From positions 1-64,000 of the forward strand of contig JAGTXX020000015.1 of NCBI GenBank assembly GCA_019044685.2: a DNA stretch of 64,000 nt, given 5' to 3'. How positions within the stretch are numbered: the stretch's first letter is position 1; every line of letters starts with the position of its first letter. The stretch comes from Nannochloris sp. 'desiccata' (lineage: Eukaryota; Chlorophyta; Trebouxiophyceae; Chlorellales; Chlorellaceae). A program made the translations under genes and the position numbers. Positions 10,661 through 21,912 of this stretch are shown here, piece by piece. The notes below the pieces were generated by a model, which did no database searches, was not told where the DNA came from, and worked only from the letters and a program-made list of their open reading frames with translations.

Positions 10661-12160
10661 TTACCACCTAGTCTCTCCACTTCTTTCTCGCATCTGAAAG
10701 CGACGGTTGCATTCTTTCAGCACCCGCTGAGCGTTGTGGAAAGGCGCCATCATGCGCTGTGTTAAATCCACTGCCTTTTGGAAAGGAGCAGCATTCTCGT
10801 TATTCTCAGCACTGTTTGCATCGATATTTTCTTCCTGTTGTAGATCTGAATCCGCGTTTGGAATCACCGCAGGAGATGATACGTCTTCCTCTTTCTCTTC
10901 TTTTTCTACTATTTCCGCTTCGGTGTCTTGCATGCCAAGATAGATGGAAGAACCACCTTTGATACGGTCGCTCTCGTCGCTCTCGTTGCTTTTAGTAGGA
11001 AATGCAAGATGAATGAGACTATGGTCGCCAAGAATGGCTGCAAGTCTTGCAACTTCTTCATTTACTCTGTCAAATTGGGCCTTCAAAGCTTCATGCTTGT
11101 GGTTGTTCTCCTCCCAAAGCGCATCCCGTCTTTCCAAGACCTCGTCAAGCTCAGCTTCTTTCTGTTCCGCTTTCATTGACCAAGTCTGAGCCTCACACAC
11201 AAGGGTCTCTATGTTGCATTGCTCCAGGTATTCCAACAACGCCTCGAGGCTACAATCGTCAGAAGGCTTGTGGCGTTTGCAGCTGTCGAGTTCGTGGTCA
11301 TCGTCCCCCCCACCTTCTTCTTTCTCTTCCTCGATTTCACTGCGCTTGCGTTTGCTGCCTGAATTTGCAGGGCTATTATAAGGCTTCTCCTCCACGAAAT
11401 AAACCCGGCACATGCCAGTTTCACAGGGAAGATCCCTGAGGGGCGCATCGGCAGCCATGACTACCCCACTGTCGCACGGCTCTGCCCATGTTCCCACCAG
11501 AGGATCACATTCCATTTCATCAACGCTAACGTCATCTCCAAGCAAATGACCAAGGCCAGCATCGAGAATAACTTGCCGAAGACCAGTAACAATGACCTGC
11601 TGCTGATAGACATGTTCTTTAGCCCAGGTTTCCATTTCGTGCTTGCGTCGATCTTGGGCCTCTACTACTTGCTTGGTCTCTGCCATGAGTTTCTGAGCAT
11701 GCTGAAAGCCTTGAAATAAAGCTTGGATCTCTTGGAGTAAATCCTCTACGGCCATTCCATCAAACGCGTCCCCACGCTGCTGGGTCTCTTGAGACTGGGA
11801 AGGAGAGGCTGGTGGGGACGCCATGCAGTGGGAAGGCATGGCAGTGGAGGTGGGAAAACACATCTGCGAGAAGATCGAAAAGAGAGGGTTGAGGGTAACA
11901 TCAATACTCCAGAGACGTGGTTGCAAGGCAAATAAGAGCTGCCAGGTGCAGCCCGCTGTCAATGGGATTTCGGAGTTTCAAAAAATATTTTGAATTATAC
12001 ATTGTAATACCTTAAAAGGTGACATCATTGCGCTGAGAGTCGTAACAACGCGCTGCATGTTGCTAGCCCGAGAAAATTGAAGGCCCTTGGAGCCTCTGGC
12101 ATGGCGTCTGGCGCTGCCAGAACGCAGAATTGACGATGATCCCAAGTTGAAGAGTGTCAT
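10661..12160 (-). CDS. Family X coiled-coil protein, complete copy (X2)
   Basis: Exon 1 is 12160-12011 and exon 2 is 11863-10661 (donor cttttaag|gtatta, acceptor ctcgcag), phase 0, 450 aa. Exon 1 encodes a basic Ser/Arg leader (SARRHARGSKG core) that could be an organellar presequence. The body has predicted coiled coil (the HAQKLMAETKQVVEAQ region and the later EAELDEVLERRDALWEE region), a conserved RQVILDAGLGHLLGDDV block, VMAADAPLR, a KRKRSE basic cluster that could be nuclear targeting, then acidic stretches. The C-terminus (NAAPFQKAVDLTQRMMAPF onward) is nearly identical to X3. No known family was recognised. Divergent from Y1, 275 bp away. The intron crosses the outer edge of the palindrome. 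Confidence 0.8.
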
Positions 12161-12435
12161 CTTGTTTATAGAGATTAGAAATACTCCTCGCTCGCTAATA
12201 TTACCTAGCCTACTTTACTAACTTTAGAATTTATAAAGCTCTTGCTGGCAAAGAATCCTGTAAATAACCGGGTTCGAGAGTTTGCTGGAAAAGAAAAATG
12301 CTCACGAGTGTCTGACTTGCTGTCCTTTAAAGTGGGTTTCCGGAGATTCCATACCGGCATTATCAAAAGCTTGGCATAACTTTTTACCTGTTAGATACGG
12401 CAGAAGCAACCACGGAAGGTTGCAGCATAGCAAGC

Positions 12436-13665
12436 ATGACCCGCAAAAAAAGAAGATCAACTCCAAAGGCAGCAGCAGAGCTTCCTACCAAGAAGACCAG
12501 TATCACTGCAAAGGCTCAACAGGTGAGAAAGATATGATTGAGGTGCAATGAAAAGCTGCAAAGACATTTACCCCATATTTTGATGGCAGTTGCCCAACTA
12601 ACCCCATACTTGATGCCAGGCATTGCAGGCCAGCGCCTCTAAAACAGGAACGCTTATTCTTGCTGCAGCGAGGGCTGATCGGAAGAGGAGAAGAGAGGTA
12701 AGTATTCTCACGGCACAAAAGAGCCGAGAATACTTAGGGCTATGCATCTTTCATGCTGCACAAAGGCTGAAAACTTGTTGCTCACAATTCTGCAGGAGCG
12801 CGATCGCTAGGCTGCACGAAATGCTGAAGTGGCCGCGAACCAAGGCCGCACTACCCTGATCCACCTCTCGAAACCTCAGCCTACGTCAGGACCTCGTTTA
12901 TTTGCCGGAGTGACGAACTTGGTGCAGGGTGCCGGCCGCTGGTTTGGTCGGCTCAATCTTCAAACTTTGAACCAAACCATCAAGCGTGTTGGGACAAACA
13001 TTGTCAACGGGTTTGTCTCCTTGGGAAGTCTCGGCAAGAGAGAATCGGAGGGCTCTCCTATGCAGGTCTCGCCTGTACCAGAACCTGCAGCTGCAGAGGC
13101 ACAGGCAGCAGCTCCAGTGGTTCTCGCTCCCCAAGCTCCGGCCCCTAGGCCTACTGCTGTGGCTGCGCCTCAAGCTCAACCAGCTGATCCCGCGCACGTA
13201 CTTCCTGCCAATACTCCTTCTTTCCCTCCCCTTCTTCAGCATCAGCAGCAACAGAAATCACCTCTAAAAATGATCCTTCCAGCTTCCCCGAGAGCCTCCT
13301 CGCCGAGGATCCAAGCAGCAAGGAATGCGCCTGCTGTCACCAGAGCAGCCTGTCGTGAGGCGGCTGCAGACGCCCCAGTACAGAACAAAACAATTTATGC
13401 GACGGTCGCCCATCCTATCAACCCTTCGGGGTATCCAACTCTGACCAGTACCATGGCGGCAGGAGTTGTGCAGGCGCAGCCCGACCCTGGTTCTGCCGTG
13501 CCAGCTCTCAGTCTGCTCTCGCCGCAGGAAACTGAGCTTGCTGGTCTCTTAGCCCCAGGCGTTACGCAGGAAGATGAAGGAATCATTCAAGTGGTGGACA
13601 GCGTCCTTCCCATGAGCCCTGTGAGCCCTGGGAACTTGAAGCCAGTTTTTGAATATGGGTATTGA
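12436..13665 (+). CDS. Family Y Pro/Ala-rich protein, copy 1 (Y1)
   Basis: Three phase-0 exons, 12436-12522, 12629-12697 and 12811-13665, give 336 aa. Exon 1 is very basic (MTRKKRRSTPK start); exon 2 ends in RKRRRE; exon 3 opens AARNAEVAANQG. The middle (RLFAGVTNLVQGAGRWFGRL) is Gly/aromatic rich. From about residue 155 it is Pro/Ala/Gln-rich and ends in a conserved tail with GLLAPGVTQEDEGIIQVVDS and VFEYGY. Acceptor choice for exon 3 (cgctag at 12810) is forced by a stop codon after the earlier acceptor. No domain was recognised. The C-terminal half and 3' flank are almost identical to Y2. Confidence 0.65.
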
Positions 13666-14367
13666 TTGACTCGTTCAAGGCTGACTAGTTATTTATATAG
13701 ATATTAGATTTCAGATTCCATTCATGTTACAAATAATTTATAGTCTCCTACAGTAGTAGCTCACTCACTCGGAACCGCAAGGCGACTCGGACAGGCACCC
13801 GCATATAGGTAGTTTTGAATAAGGGAATAATGGAATAGAATCAGGAAGGCAGGGCACGGCAGGTTCAGCTAAGCAGGACGGGAATGTAGGTCAATAAGGC
13901 AAGAATGTAACAGGGCAAGACAAACAGCGAACATCAACAGCGTTTTGGACAGGGTGAATATCCTCTAAGAACAGATATTTTCTTGTTTGCTTGTTACAAT
14001 GTCACTAATACTTCTATGGCAATAATATGTATGATTGATTTACACCTTATTAAGTAGATTAGAAATAAGGTAAATAGATATAGGGAAGCATTGCATGAAG
14101 CGCAATGCTGCCCAGGAGGTGGTAGTATAGTATAGAAGACAAGTATGGAATACAAGGCGCATGGCTGCGCGATAGCTGTGTTTAAGTAGATATATCACAG
14201 CGTTGCAGCAGGCCTTTTGCTGGGCAGCACAAGAAAGGAACATGACCACCAGACGAGCAAGGAACAGCTCAAGTCCGTTTTGACCTCTTCTCTTCTTCCA
14301 AGGCACACATTAATAATTTCACCCGACTACCAGCTCATTTCATTCATTCATAAAATACCTACCCAGT
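13126..14367. repeat. 1.24-kb direct repeat, copy A (Y 3' half, flank, X 3' flank)
   Basis: Nearly identical to 16873-18116 (offset 3747, only a few substitutions and one 1-bp indel seen). It covers the last ~180 codons of Y1, the Y 3' flank and the X-type 3' flank including a vestigial gtatagtatag. Identity stops abruptly inside the Y coding sequence. Confidence 0.93.
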
Positions 14368-14448
14368 TTATTGCAGCTCGTTTCCTCTAGTTTAATAGTT
14401 TAAATGACCGTCCAAATAAGTTTACTACAAGCTCTACTTCGGTCCTCT
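13666..14448. other. Intergenic between Y1 and X3 3' ends
   Basis: Convergent 3' flanks lying mostly within the direct repeat. The last ~300 bp match the X2 3' flank (10347-10660). No gene supported; the small ORF on the minus strand at 14040-14306 is this shared flank. Confidence 0.6.
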
Positions 14449-15892
14449 TTACCACCTAGTCTCTCCACTTCTTTCTCGCATCTGAAAGCGACGGTTGCAT
14501 TCTTTCAGCACCCGCTGAGCGTTGTGGAAAGGCGCCATCATGCGCTGTGTAAAATCCACTGCCTTTTGGAAAGGAGCAGCATTCTCTTTGTACTCGTCAG
14601 GAGTAGCCTTGTCACTATCTGCGCCAACTGTAGGAGATGATATTTCTTCTTCTTTTCCTTCATTTTCTTCTGCGACCAACATGCCCAAAAATACAGAGCC
14701 ATCTTCACTATCATTGAATAAATAACCATCATAAAGATTGCTCTGAGCAGCATCCACAAGACGTTCTAACTTATTAGATTTAAGAATCGCCCGCAGCATG
14801 TTGTACTCAGCTACTGCAGCTTCGTATTCACCTCTTACTGCCCCCCAGCGAGCATCGACCTGTGTGCCTGCATCTTTATACACACTGCACTCAACTACAG
14901 CTTCTTCTTCCTTTCTTTCCCACTTTTGAAACTCAAAAATGAGTGTTTCTTTGCTGCACTGCTTCAAGTAGTCTAACAGCACCTGCAGGCTAGGCTCTTC
15001 AATACGCTTCAACCGCTTACAGCAGTCAGCACAGTCGCCGTCTTCTTGTTGCTGTCCCTCTTCCTCGACTTCGGAGCGCTTACGTTTGCTGCCTGAGGTA
15101 GCAGGGCTAGTATAAGGCTCATCAGACACATCATACATCATCGCTGCGCCAGTTTCGCAGGGGTTCGGCCTCAGCGGGGCATCAGCAGCCACAACGCCTG
15201 TGCTGCCGCCATCACACGCCTTCACTCTATTCAACATAGGATCGCAATCCATGGCATACAAGGTAACGTCTTCTCCAAGCAAATCGCCAAGCCCAGCATC
15301 AAATATGACTTGGCGATAACCGGCAACCATGTCCTTCAAGGGATAGAGGCGCTCCTTAGCCCATTGCTCCGGCTTTTGCATCGTGCGGGGTGCCGACAAT
15401 TGATTTTTGAGTTTCTCCACTTCCTGGACATTCTCCCAGCTATGTTGGATCAGGAAAATCAACTCTGAAGTGGGAATGTCCTCAAAGGAACAATCAGACC
15501 CAGCTTCAGCGTCGGACTGGGCCTGTGAGCTAGCCGGTGGGGAGGCTCGAGGGCAGGCATGAATGGCGTTGGGAAAGCAACCCTGCGAGGGAACATAAAA
15601 CAAGGGGTGGGGGGTCATAATCTTTCAATGCGATGGTTAAAACACAAATTTGAAGCTGTAAGGCGCAGAACTATGTTTGAGGCAACCTGCTCCTACGGTC
15701 CGATTCCTTTTTTGAAATTGAATTAAAGCATCATAATATACGTACCTTGAAAGGCGCAGCCATAGCAGTGGCATTTGCAATTACGCGTCTCAGAGTGCTT
15801 CCTCCTAAATGAGTCCCCTTGGAACCCCTCGCATGGCGTCTAGCACCACCACTTTTTAGAATTGATCTCACGCCCAAAGAAAAGAAGACCAT
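14449..15892 (-). CDS. Family X coiled-coil protein, paralogue (X3)
   Basis: Exon 1 is 15892-15746 and exon 2 is 15582-14449, phase 0, 426 aa. Exon 1 has the same basic core as X2 (GARRHARGSKG). Exon 2 conserves WAKERLYPL, RQVIFDAGLGDLLGEDV, VVAADAPLR, CETG, SGSKRKRSE and LLDYLKQCSKETL, but most other positions differ from X2. The last ~45 codons and the 3' UTR are almost base-for-base the same as X2, pointing to conversion or duplication of only the 3' end. Divergent from Y2 with 298 bp between start codons. Confidence 0.78.
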
Positions 15893-16190
15893 GGTAAAGA
15901 GACGGACTCACTGCGACTATCGAGACTAAGTTGTTATAATGTATTATAATTGTGTCTTTCAGAAGGTGCTGTTTGATGCAGATTTGTGTGCAATATTTTG
16001 GCTGTCAGGCAAAGAGCTCTTTCAAAGTTTTAAGAAAATCTTCGCAACACTGTCAACAGCAAGCTCAAGCGCAGCTTAGAAAGTGCATCTTCAACCCTGA
16101 ACCCGTGCAGAAATAAATATTTGCAACTCGTTCTATAACTTCCGAGCCACCAGCAGTGAAAGCACCTTTATTCCCAGAACGACAAGGAAG

Positions 16191-17412
16191 ATGCCTCGCA
16201 ACCATCTTTTACCCATCGAGGTTCCCCAACCTGCCTCCAATACCAAACGTAAAGAAAGGTCACCTACTGTGAGTTTCAATCCATGTTTGTGCACTAAAGC
16301 AGCTATGGGAGCTTAATGCTATCATTCACTCTGCCAACAACCCCACTTTTCAACTCCTTCCCTCACGAGTCGCTCGCTCCTCTTCTTCCTTTCCAATTTC
16401 TTTGCAGGGCGATCAGGAGACTATCAATGAGGCAGAGCTAACAAGTCGCGCCAGGCGATACCTAGCCAGAAAAAGAGCGATTAAAACCGAGGTAAGGGAG
16501 CAGACCTGCTACTTCTTGCTTGAGAACTGTCCTTCAAGCGCTTGAAGGCCCTTACTGTCTAAAACGGCTTTGGCTTTCTCTTCCTGGCGTTTTATTGTTC
16601 TCTAATGTAATTATTTCTTCTTTAATTTTCTGTAGCTCAAAAAGGCGACAGATCAGGAGCTGAGTGGACGCGAAGAACATGCCAGCTTTGAAGCTGAAGG
16701 AGCAGCAGCGCCTGCTCCAGAACTGGGTCCCCCTCTTTCCTTTTTCGGTGGCAGCTTGGGCAGTCTTGCCCACCGCATTCGAAGACTTTTTCTCAAAGGT
16801 CTTCATACATTAAAATGCCCTAGACGCAGTGCTGCTGCTCCTGCAGTCCCGACACCTGCGGCGGCTCCTGCTGCTCCCCAAGCTCCGGCCCCTAGGCCTA
16901 CTGCTGTGACTGCGCCTCAAGCTCAGCCAGCTGATCCCGCGCACGTACTTCCTGCCAATACTCCTTCTTTCCCTCCCCTTCTTCAGCATCAGCAGCAACA
17001 GAAATCACCTCTAAAAATGATCCTTCCAGCTTCCCCGAGAGCCTCCTCGCCGAGGATCCAAGCAGCAAGGAATGCGCCTGCTGTCACCAGAGCAGCCTGT
17101 CGTGAGGCGGCTGCAGACGCCCCAGTACAGAACAAAACAATTTATGCGACGGTCGCCCATCCTATCAACCCTTCGGGGTATCCAACTCTGACCAGTACCA
17201 TGGCGGCAGGAGTTGTGCAGGCGCAGCCCGACCCTGGTTCTGCCGTGCCAGCTCTCAGTCTGCTCTCGCCGCAGGAAACTGAGCTTGCTGGTCTCTTAGC
17301 CCCAGGCGTTACGCAGGAAGATGAAGGAATCATTCAAGTGGTGGACAGCGTCCTTCCCATGAGCCCTGTGAGCCCTGGGAACTTGAAGCCAGTTTTTGAA
17401 TATGGGTATTGA
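16191..17412 (+). CDS. Family Y Pro/Ala-rich protein, copy 2 (Y2)
   Basis: Three phase-0 exons, 16191-16268, 16408-16491 and 16636-17412, give 312 aa. Exon number and phases match Y1, but the N-terminal sequence does not: exon 2 is SRARRYLARKRAIKTE-like and exon 3 opens LKKATDQELSGREE, then FFGGSLGSLAHRIRRLFLKG. From the APQAPAPRPTAV region onward it equals Y1 almost exactly. Function unknown. The basic first two exons in both copies suggest nucleic-acid binding or a targeting role, which is only inference. Confidence 0.65.
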
Positions 17413-18116
17413 TTGACTCGTTCAAGGCTGACTAGTTATTTATATAGATATTAGATTTCAGATTCCATTCATGTTACAAATAATTTATAGTCTCCTACAG
17501 TAGTAGCTCACTCACTCGGAACCGCAAGGCGACTCGGACAGGCACCCGCATATAGGTAGTTTTGAATAAGGGAATAATGGAATAGAATCAGGAAGGCAGG
17601 GCACGGCAGGTTCAGCTAAGCAGGACGGGAATGTAGGTCAATAAGGCAAGAATGTAACAGGGCAAGACAAACAGCGAACATCAACAGCGTTTTGGACAGG
17701 GTGAATATCCTCTAAGAACAGATATTTTCTTGTTTGCTTGTTACAATGTCACTAATACTTCTATGGCAATAATATGTATGATTGATTTACACCTTATTAA
17801 GTAGATTAGAAATAAGGTAAATAGATATAGGGAAGCATTGCATGAAGCGCAATGCTGCCCAGGAGGTGGTAGTATAGTATAGAAGACAAGTATGGAATAC
17901 AAGGCGCATGGCTGCGCGATAGCTGTGTTTTAAGTAGATATATCACAGCGTTGCAGCAGGCCTTTTGCTGGGCAGCACAAGAAAGGAACATGACCACCAG
18001 ACGAGCAAGGAACAGCTCAAGTCCGTTTTGACCTCTTCTCTTCTTCCAAGGCACACATTAATAATTTCACCCGACTACCAGCTCATTTCATTCATTCATA
18101 AAATACCTACCCAGTT
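16873..18116. repeat. 1.24-kb direct repeat, copy B
   Basis: Second copy of 13126-14367. It ends at acccagttattgcagctc, where the X-type flank is joined directly to a Y-type coding fragment (Y3) instead of continuing into an X gene. Confidence 0.93.
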
Positions 18117-18119
18117 ATT
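17413..18119. other. Intergenic after Y2
   Basis: Lies inside direct repeat copy B. It contains the X-type 3' flank but no X coding sequence follows, so an X gene has been lost or the block was inserted here. Confidence 0.6.
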
Positions 18120-18655
18120 GCAGCTCCAAAACTGGGTACCCATCTTTCTTTTTTTGGTGACAGCTTGGACAGTCTTGCCCAGCGCATTCGAAGACTTTTT
18201 CTCAAAGGTCTTCATACATTAAAATACCCTAGACGCAGTGTTGCTGCTCCTGCAGTCCCGACACCTGCGGTGGCTCCTGCTCCCCAAGCTCCTGGTGCGC
18301 CTCAAGCTCAAACTCAAGCTGCTCCTTCGTCGCCTTCTCACTCGCCAACTTCTCGGTCTCGGTCTCCTCCTTTGCAGAAAAATCCCATGGAGGTCTCAAA
18401 TCTAGTAACTGAGTTACGAGGCGATTTGCTCCTACAGGGAGAGTTGGCAGAGCAGGGCCGATGCGGTTGACAGCAGCATTCGCTATTCGGGCTCTACTCC
18501 TCCCACCGAGACACCAACTCTCGGATGCACTTTCTTGATGAGAGGAGAAGAGTTGCGCAGAGAGCTGGCATCAACAAAGGGATGTCAGATCACGTTGGTT
18601 GACGTGGTTGAGTTGATCAAACTTCACCCCGTTAAGCAACGAGATCAGGAGATCT
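18120..18655 (+). pseudogene. Truncated, decayed family Y copy (Y3)
   Basis: From about 18120 the sequence follows Y2 exon 3 (matching 16711 onward: LGSLAHRIRRLFLKGLHTLK equivalent) for about 160 bp, then diverges into Pro/Gln/Ser-rich sequence with an in-frame stop at 18468-18470. A further open stretch at about 18470-18655 in another frame encodes an ETPTLGCTFLMRGEELRREL-type segment that may be the remains of its C-terminus. Exons 1 and 2 are missing. It begins exactly where direct repeat B ends, so it was cut at a recombination joint. Confidence 0.6.
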
Positions 18656-19176
18656 GAGCTTGACGCAACGATGTAAACGTGAACAGAGGAACGCAGAGCC
18701 TTTCCGGGGCGGGGATTAAAGGTAACGCAAGTGGACCTTCAGTCAATACAAGGGGCAGCTACCATCGATCAGAGTTTCGAACTTACCATGGGCGGAATTA
18801 GCGTTGGCCATAGACAAACCTGTAGAAAAGATGTTTAAATAAAATAGCAGGCGAAGAAGCACAAGTCTAAGAGATCTTCGCAGGATTCCTCTTCGAAAAC
18901 TGAGGAGCACCGACTGAATCCGTGCTTTGGCGCAGCACGGCCAGTGGTGCTTGTTCATTCAAGCATCTATCCAACATATTCACAGCACTCTATTGTTTCT
19001 TCAGTCCTGAACAGTTTATTCTAGATACAGCAAAGCGCATTGCAGGCATTTTGGCTCATCTTCGTCCAACTGATTACAATTTCTCAAGTTTAAAACTATT
19101 TCTACTTTAATTACCAAATTATCAGCCCGCCAAGCCGCTAGATAATCCCAATAAATATTTTATATTGGAATTAGCC
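18656..19176. other. Intergenic upstream of the plastid coiled-coil gene
   Basis: About 520 bp with no supported gene. It holds the 5' region of the gene starting at 19177. No repeat was recognised. Confidence 0.4.
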
Positions 19177-21876
19177 ATGCAGGGAACAAGACTGGGCTCG
19201 CGGACATGTCCGTTTCCTGCTTTACAATTCCGTCCCCAGTTGCAATCACGCCCCTGTAGCCCAGTGTTTCGACTTCCTGCCCGTCCTATTCGCCTGAACT
19301 GCGCCATTACAGCGAGATCAGGGCTTAATAGAGAGCAAGTGACGAAACCTAGCCCAGCGTGGCGTTCTTTTTGGGCTACAATCGATGCAGGAGCGTGGCT
19401 CGGCACCGTCGGCTCTGCTGTTGCTTTTCTATTGACCCAAGAAGCTCTCCTTGTTGGCGGTCCTATTTTACTCCCCATAATCGCACTCTATGCAAGCAAA
19501 CAACGTGGAAGATTAGACTCTCAGGCAGCTCAAGCTGAGCTCCAAACTCAAGTTGCTATGGCACTTCGACAAGTTGCCGTCCTGTCTGAGGAAAGTGCGG
19601 CAGAAGTGGCAGAGGAGGTCGCTGCTCTCGTAGATGAAGTCCGCCAAGGCAGAGCTTCCCCAGAAAAGGCTGTCCGTACTGTTGAAGCCAAACTGTCTTC
19701 CGTAGAAGGCACTGTACGAAATATTGAGGAAGCCACCAAGGAAGCGTTGGAAGATGCGGCGGTACAACGAAGTAAAGCAATCAAGGAAATTTCAGCTGCA
19801 CTGGTCTCTCTGCGTAGAGACGTGAATGCAGATTTACGGCAAGCTACTGGAGATGAATTATCTGCGTTGGGTAAAGTAGATGGTAGGTTAGCTGCTCTAG
19901 AAGGAGCTATAAGTGGCCTTGAAGTAGCTCAGTCAGAAGGGCTCCGGCGTCTGGGGTCCTCCATGTCTGGAGCTTTATTGGAAAGTAAAGACCTTCTTGC
20001 TGCTACTATTCGTGATGAAGTTTGGCAATCTTTAGAACCTGTTCGTCAGCTGCCCCAAGCACTTGCCGCAGCAGCCCCTGGGCTGACCGCAGCAGCAGAG
20101 CAAAGCAGGCAAAGCGTCAACGAAGAAAGTTTACGAGCTTTGGTTGCTGAAGAAATCGCAGTAGCTGGGCAGGAATTGTTAGAAAAGCAGCGCGAATTAC
20201 TAAAAGAAGCCATGGAAACTCCTGCAACGATCGCTCCAGCCCAGTGGAATCAATTAGGAAAGAAATTAGTAGTTCTGGATGATCAGCTCACCGATTTGAA
20301 GGCGGAGCAAGAAGTTCAAATCAAAAATCTAATCGGAGAAGGCTCTATAGCAGCGGAACAAGTCGTTTTATTGCGTTCTGAACTCGTAGAGTTGTCTAAA
20401 TCTGTGAAATCAGCGTTAGAACAGCAAGAAATAACTCAAAAAGCGGCACTGGCGTTGGCCAGGCAGCCAGGAGCGGTAGCAGAGGAACTGCTCTTAGGTC
20501 CGTTGGAAGCATCATTATTACAATTGCAGAATGAATTGAGATCTGCTGCTGAAGTAGCTGCTGTAGATAGACAAGCTTCAGATTCTAAATGGCTTGTAGA
20601 TCTAGAAATAAGAATGGTGAAGTTAGTGAACCCTGTATTAGAGGCTATTGCCGCAGCTCGTGAGGCAGCAGTGCTAGAATCTGCTTCCTCAGATACTGCT
20701 GCCTCACAAGCTGCTGCTGCTACTGAAGCAACGTTAGATCAAGCTGCAGCTGGTATTACTTCCATGTCTGTGAAATTAGAATCCTTAGGCAACCAGCTTG
20801 CTGCGTTAGAAGAGCGGCTTGTCCCTGCCAGTGCCAGTGTTGTTGCCGCTGAAAGTCGGTGGGAACAACAAGAGGCAACGACAACAACAACAACTAATTC
20901 TTCTTCTTCTTCCTTATCTTCAAATGTTAAATCTAATTCTTCCGTTCTGGGTGTTATCAATTTCGACGAAGAGGAGACTTCAGCGAAGAAGGAGGCTTAT
21001 CAACGCATGCAAGCTTTGCTCCATGGTGATGATGCTATTCAAAAGAACAATGGCGATGAAAATAGGGATGCTACTACGAGCACTGCTGTGGTAGCAGAGG
21101 AAGGAAAAGAAGAAGAAGACGATGAAGTGAATAGCAAAAGTAGCTCTCTAGCAGCAACTGGAGTGCCTATCAGTGATTGGTTATCTCTCGACGAAGACGA
21201 GGATATTAGAATGAATGAAACAGCGACCCCGGGTACACGTTTTGCTGGAGAAAGAGTAGGAGAGGTAGAGGAAGCAGCGGTGGTCGCTGGCAGTGGTGCT
21301 GTTGCCACTGCCAGTGGTAATAGTTCTGCTGTTGCTGCTGCTAATAGTAGAAACGTGTCGTTTGTTCAAGAACAGATTGCTTTTGAAGCTGCATTAGCTG
21401 CTGGGGAGGGTGGTGATGAGGAAGGAGAAGAAGTAGAAGAAGAAGAAGTGTACAGTACTAGCAGCAGTAATAGAGTAGCAGCCTCGTCTTCAGGCTCAAG
21501 CAGCCAAGCCCAGGAGAAGGAACGAGAAGAAGAAAGAATAGAAGAAAGAGAAGAGGGTGAGCAGCAAGCTCCGGTTGATTTACAAGCTCTTTATACTCAA
21601 GGATTAGAACTTCTCCGTCAAGGTCGAGCCTACGCTGCAGCTGCAGTGAGTAGTACTAGCACTACGAGTGCTGCCACCACTTCATTTTCTGTAGCGCCTG
21701 GTCAACAGGATGCTTTGAATGCTGCGGATGCTGCGTTGACCGAAGCAGCCAGATGTTTCCAAGCTGCTTCATCCATTCCTGATGACACTCTCACACAAAT
21801 AAAGGCTATAGGAAATAGTGGGAATGCTCTGATGGCTAGAGCTAGAGTAAAAAGACAACTAGCTCGAATTTCCAAC

Positions 21877-21912
<36 letters not shown>

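Larger units (their letters stand above)
1..11961. repeat. ~12-kb near-perfect inverted repeat (palindrome)
   Basis: Bases 1-5968 are the reverse complement of 5979-11961, with a 10-nt spacer (acctacctga, 5969-5978). Paired gene ends sum to 11947-11963, and the drift comes from small indels. Every gene in the left arm reappears on the opposite strand in the right arm. Identity looks near complete. The differences I could see are homopolymer length (GGGGG at 189-193 against CCCC at 11770-11773), microsatellite length, extra single bases in the CBM20 low-complexity region, and one two-base difference near 2243/9712. The right arm runs into unique sequence at 11962. The left arm reaches base 1, so it may continue outside the window. 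The copy itself is certain; whether it is real chromosome structure or a fold-back or haplotype-fusion artefact cannot be decided here. Confidence 0.97.

Noticed and set aside
14040..14306. Short protein shared by four loci (mirror ORFs at 9970-10518 and 17806-18054)
   Set aside because: It is the conserved non-coding X 3' flank; the frames differ between copies because of indels and repeats.
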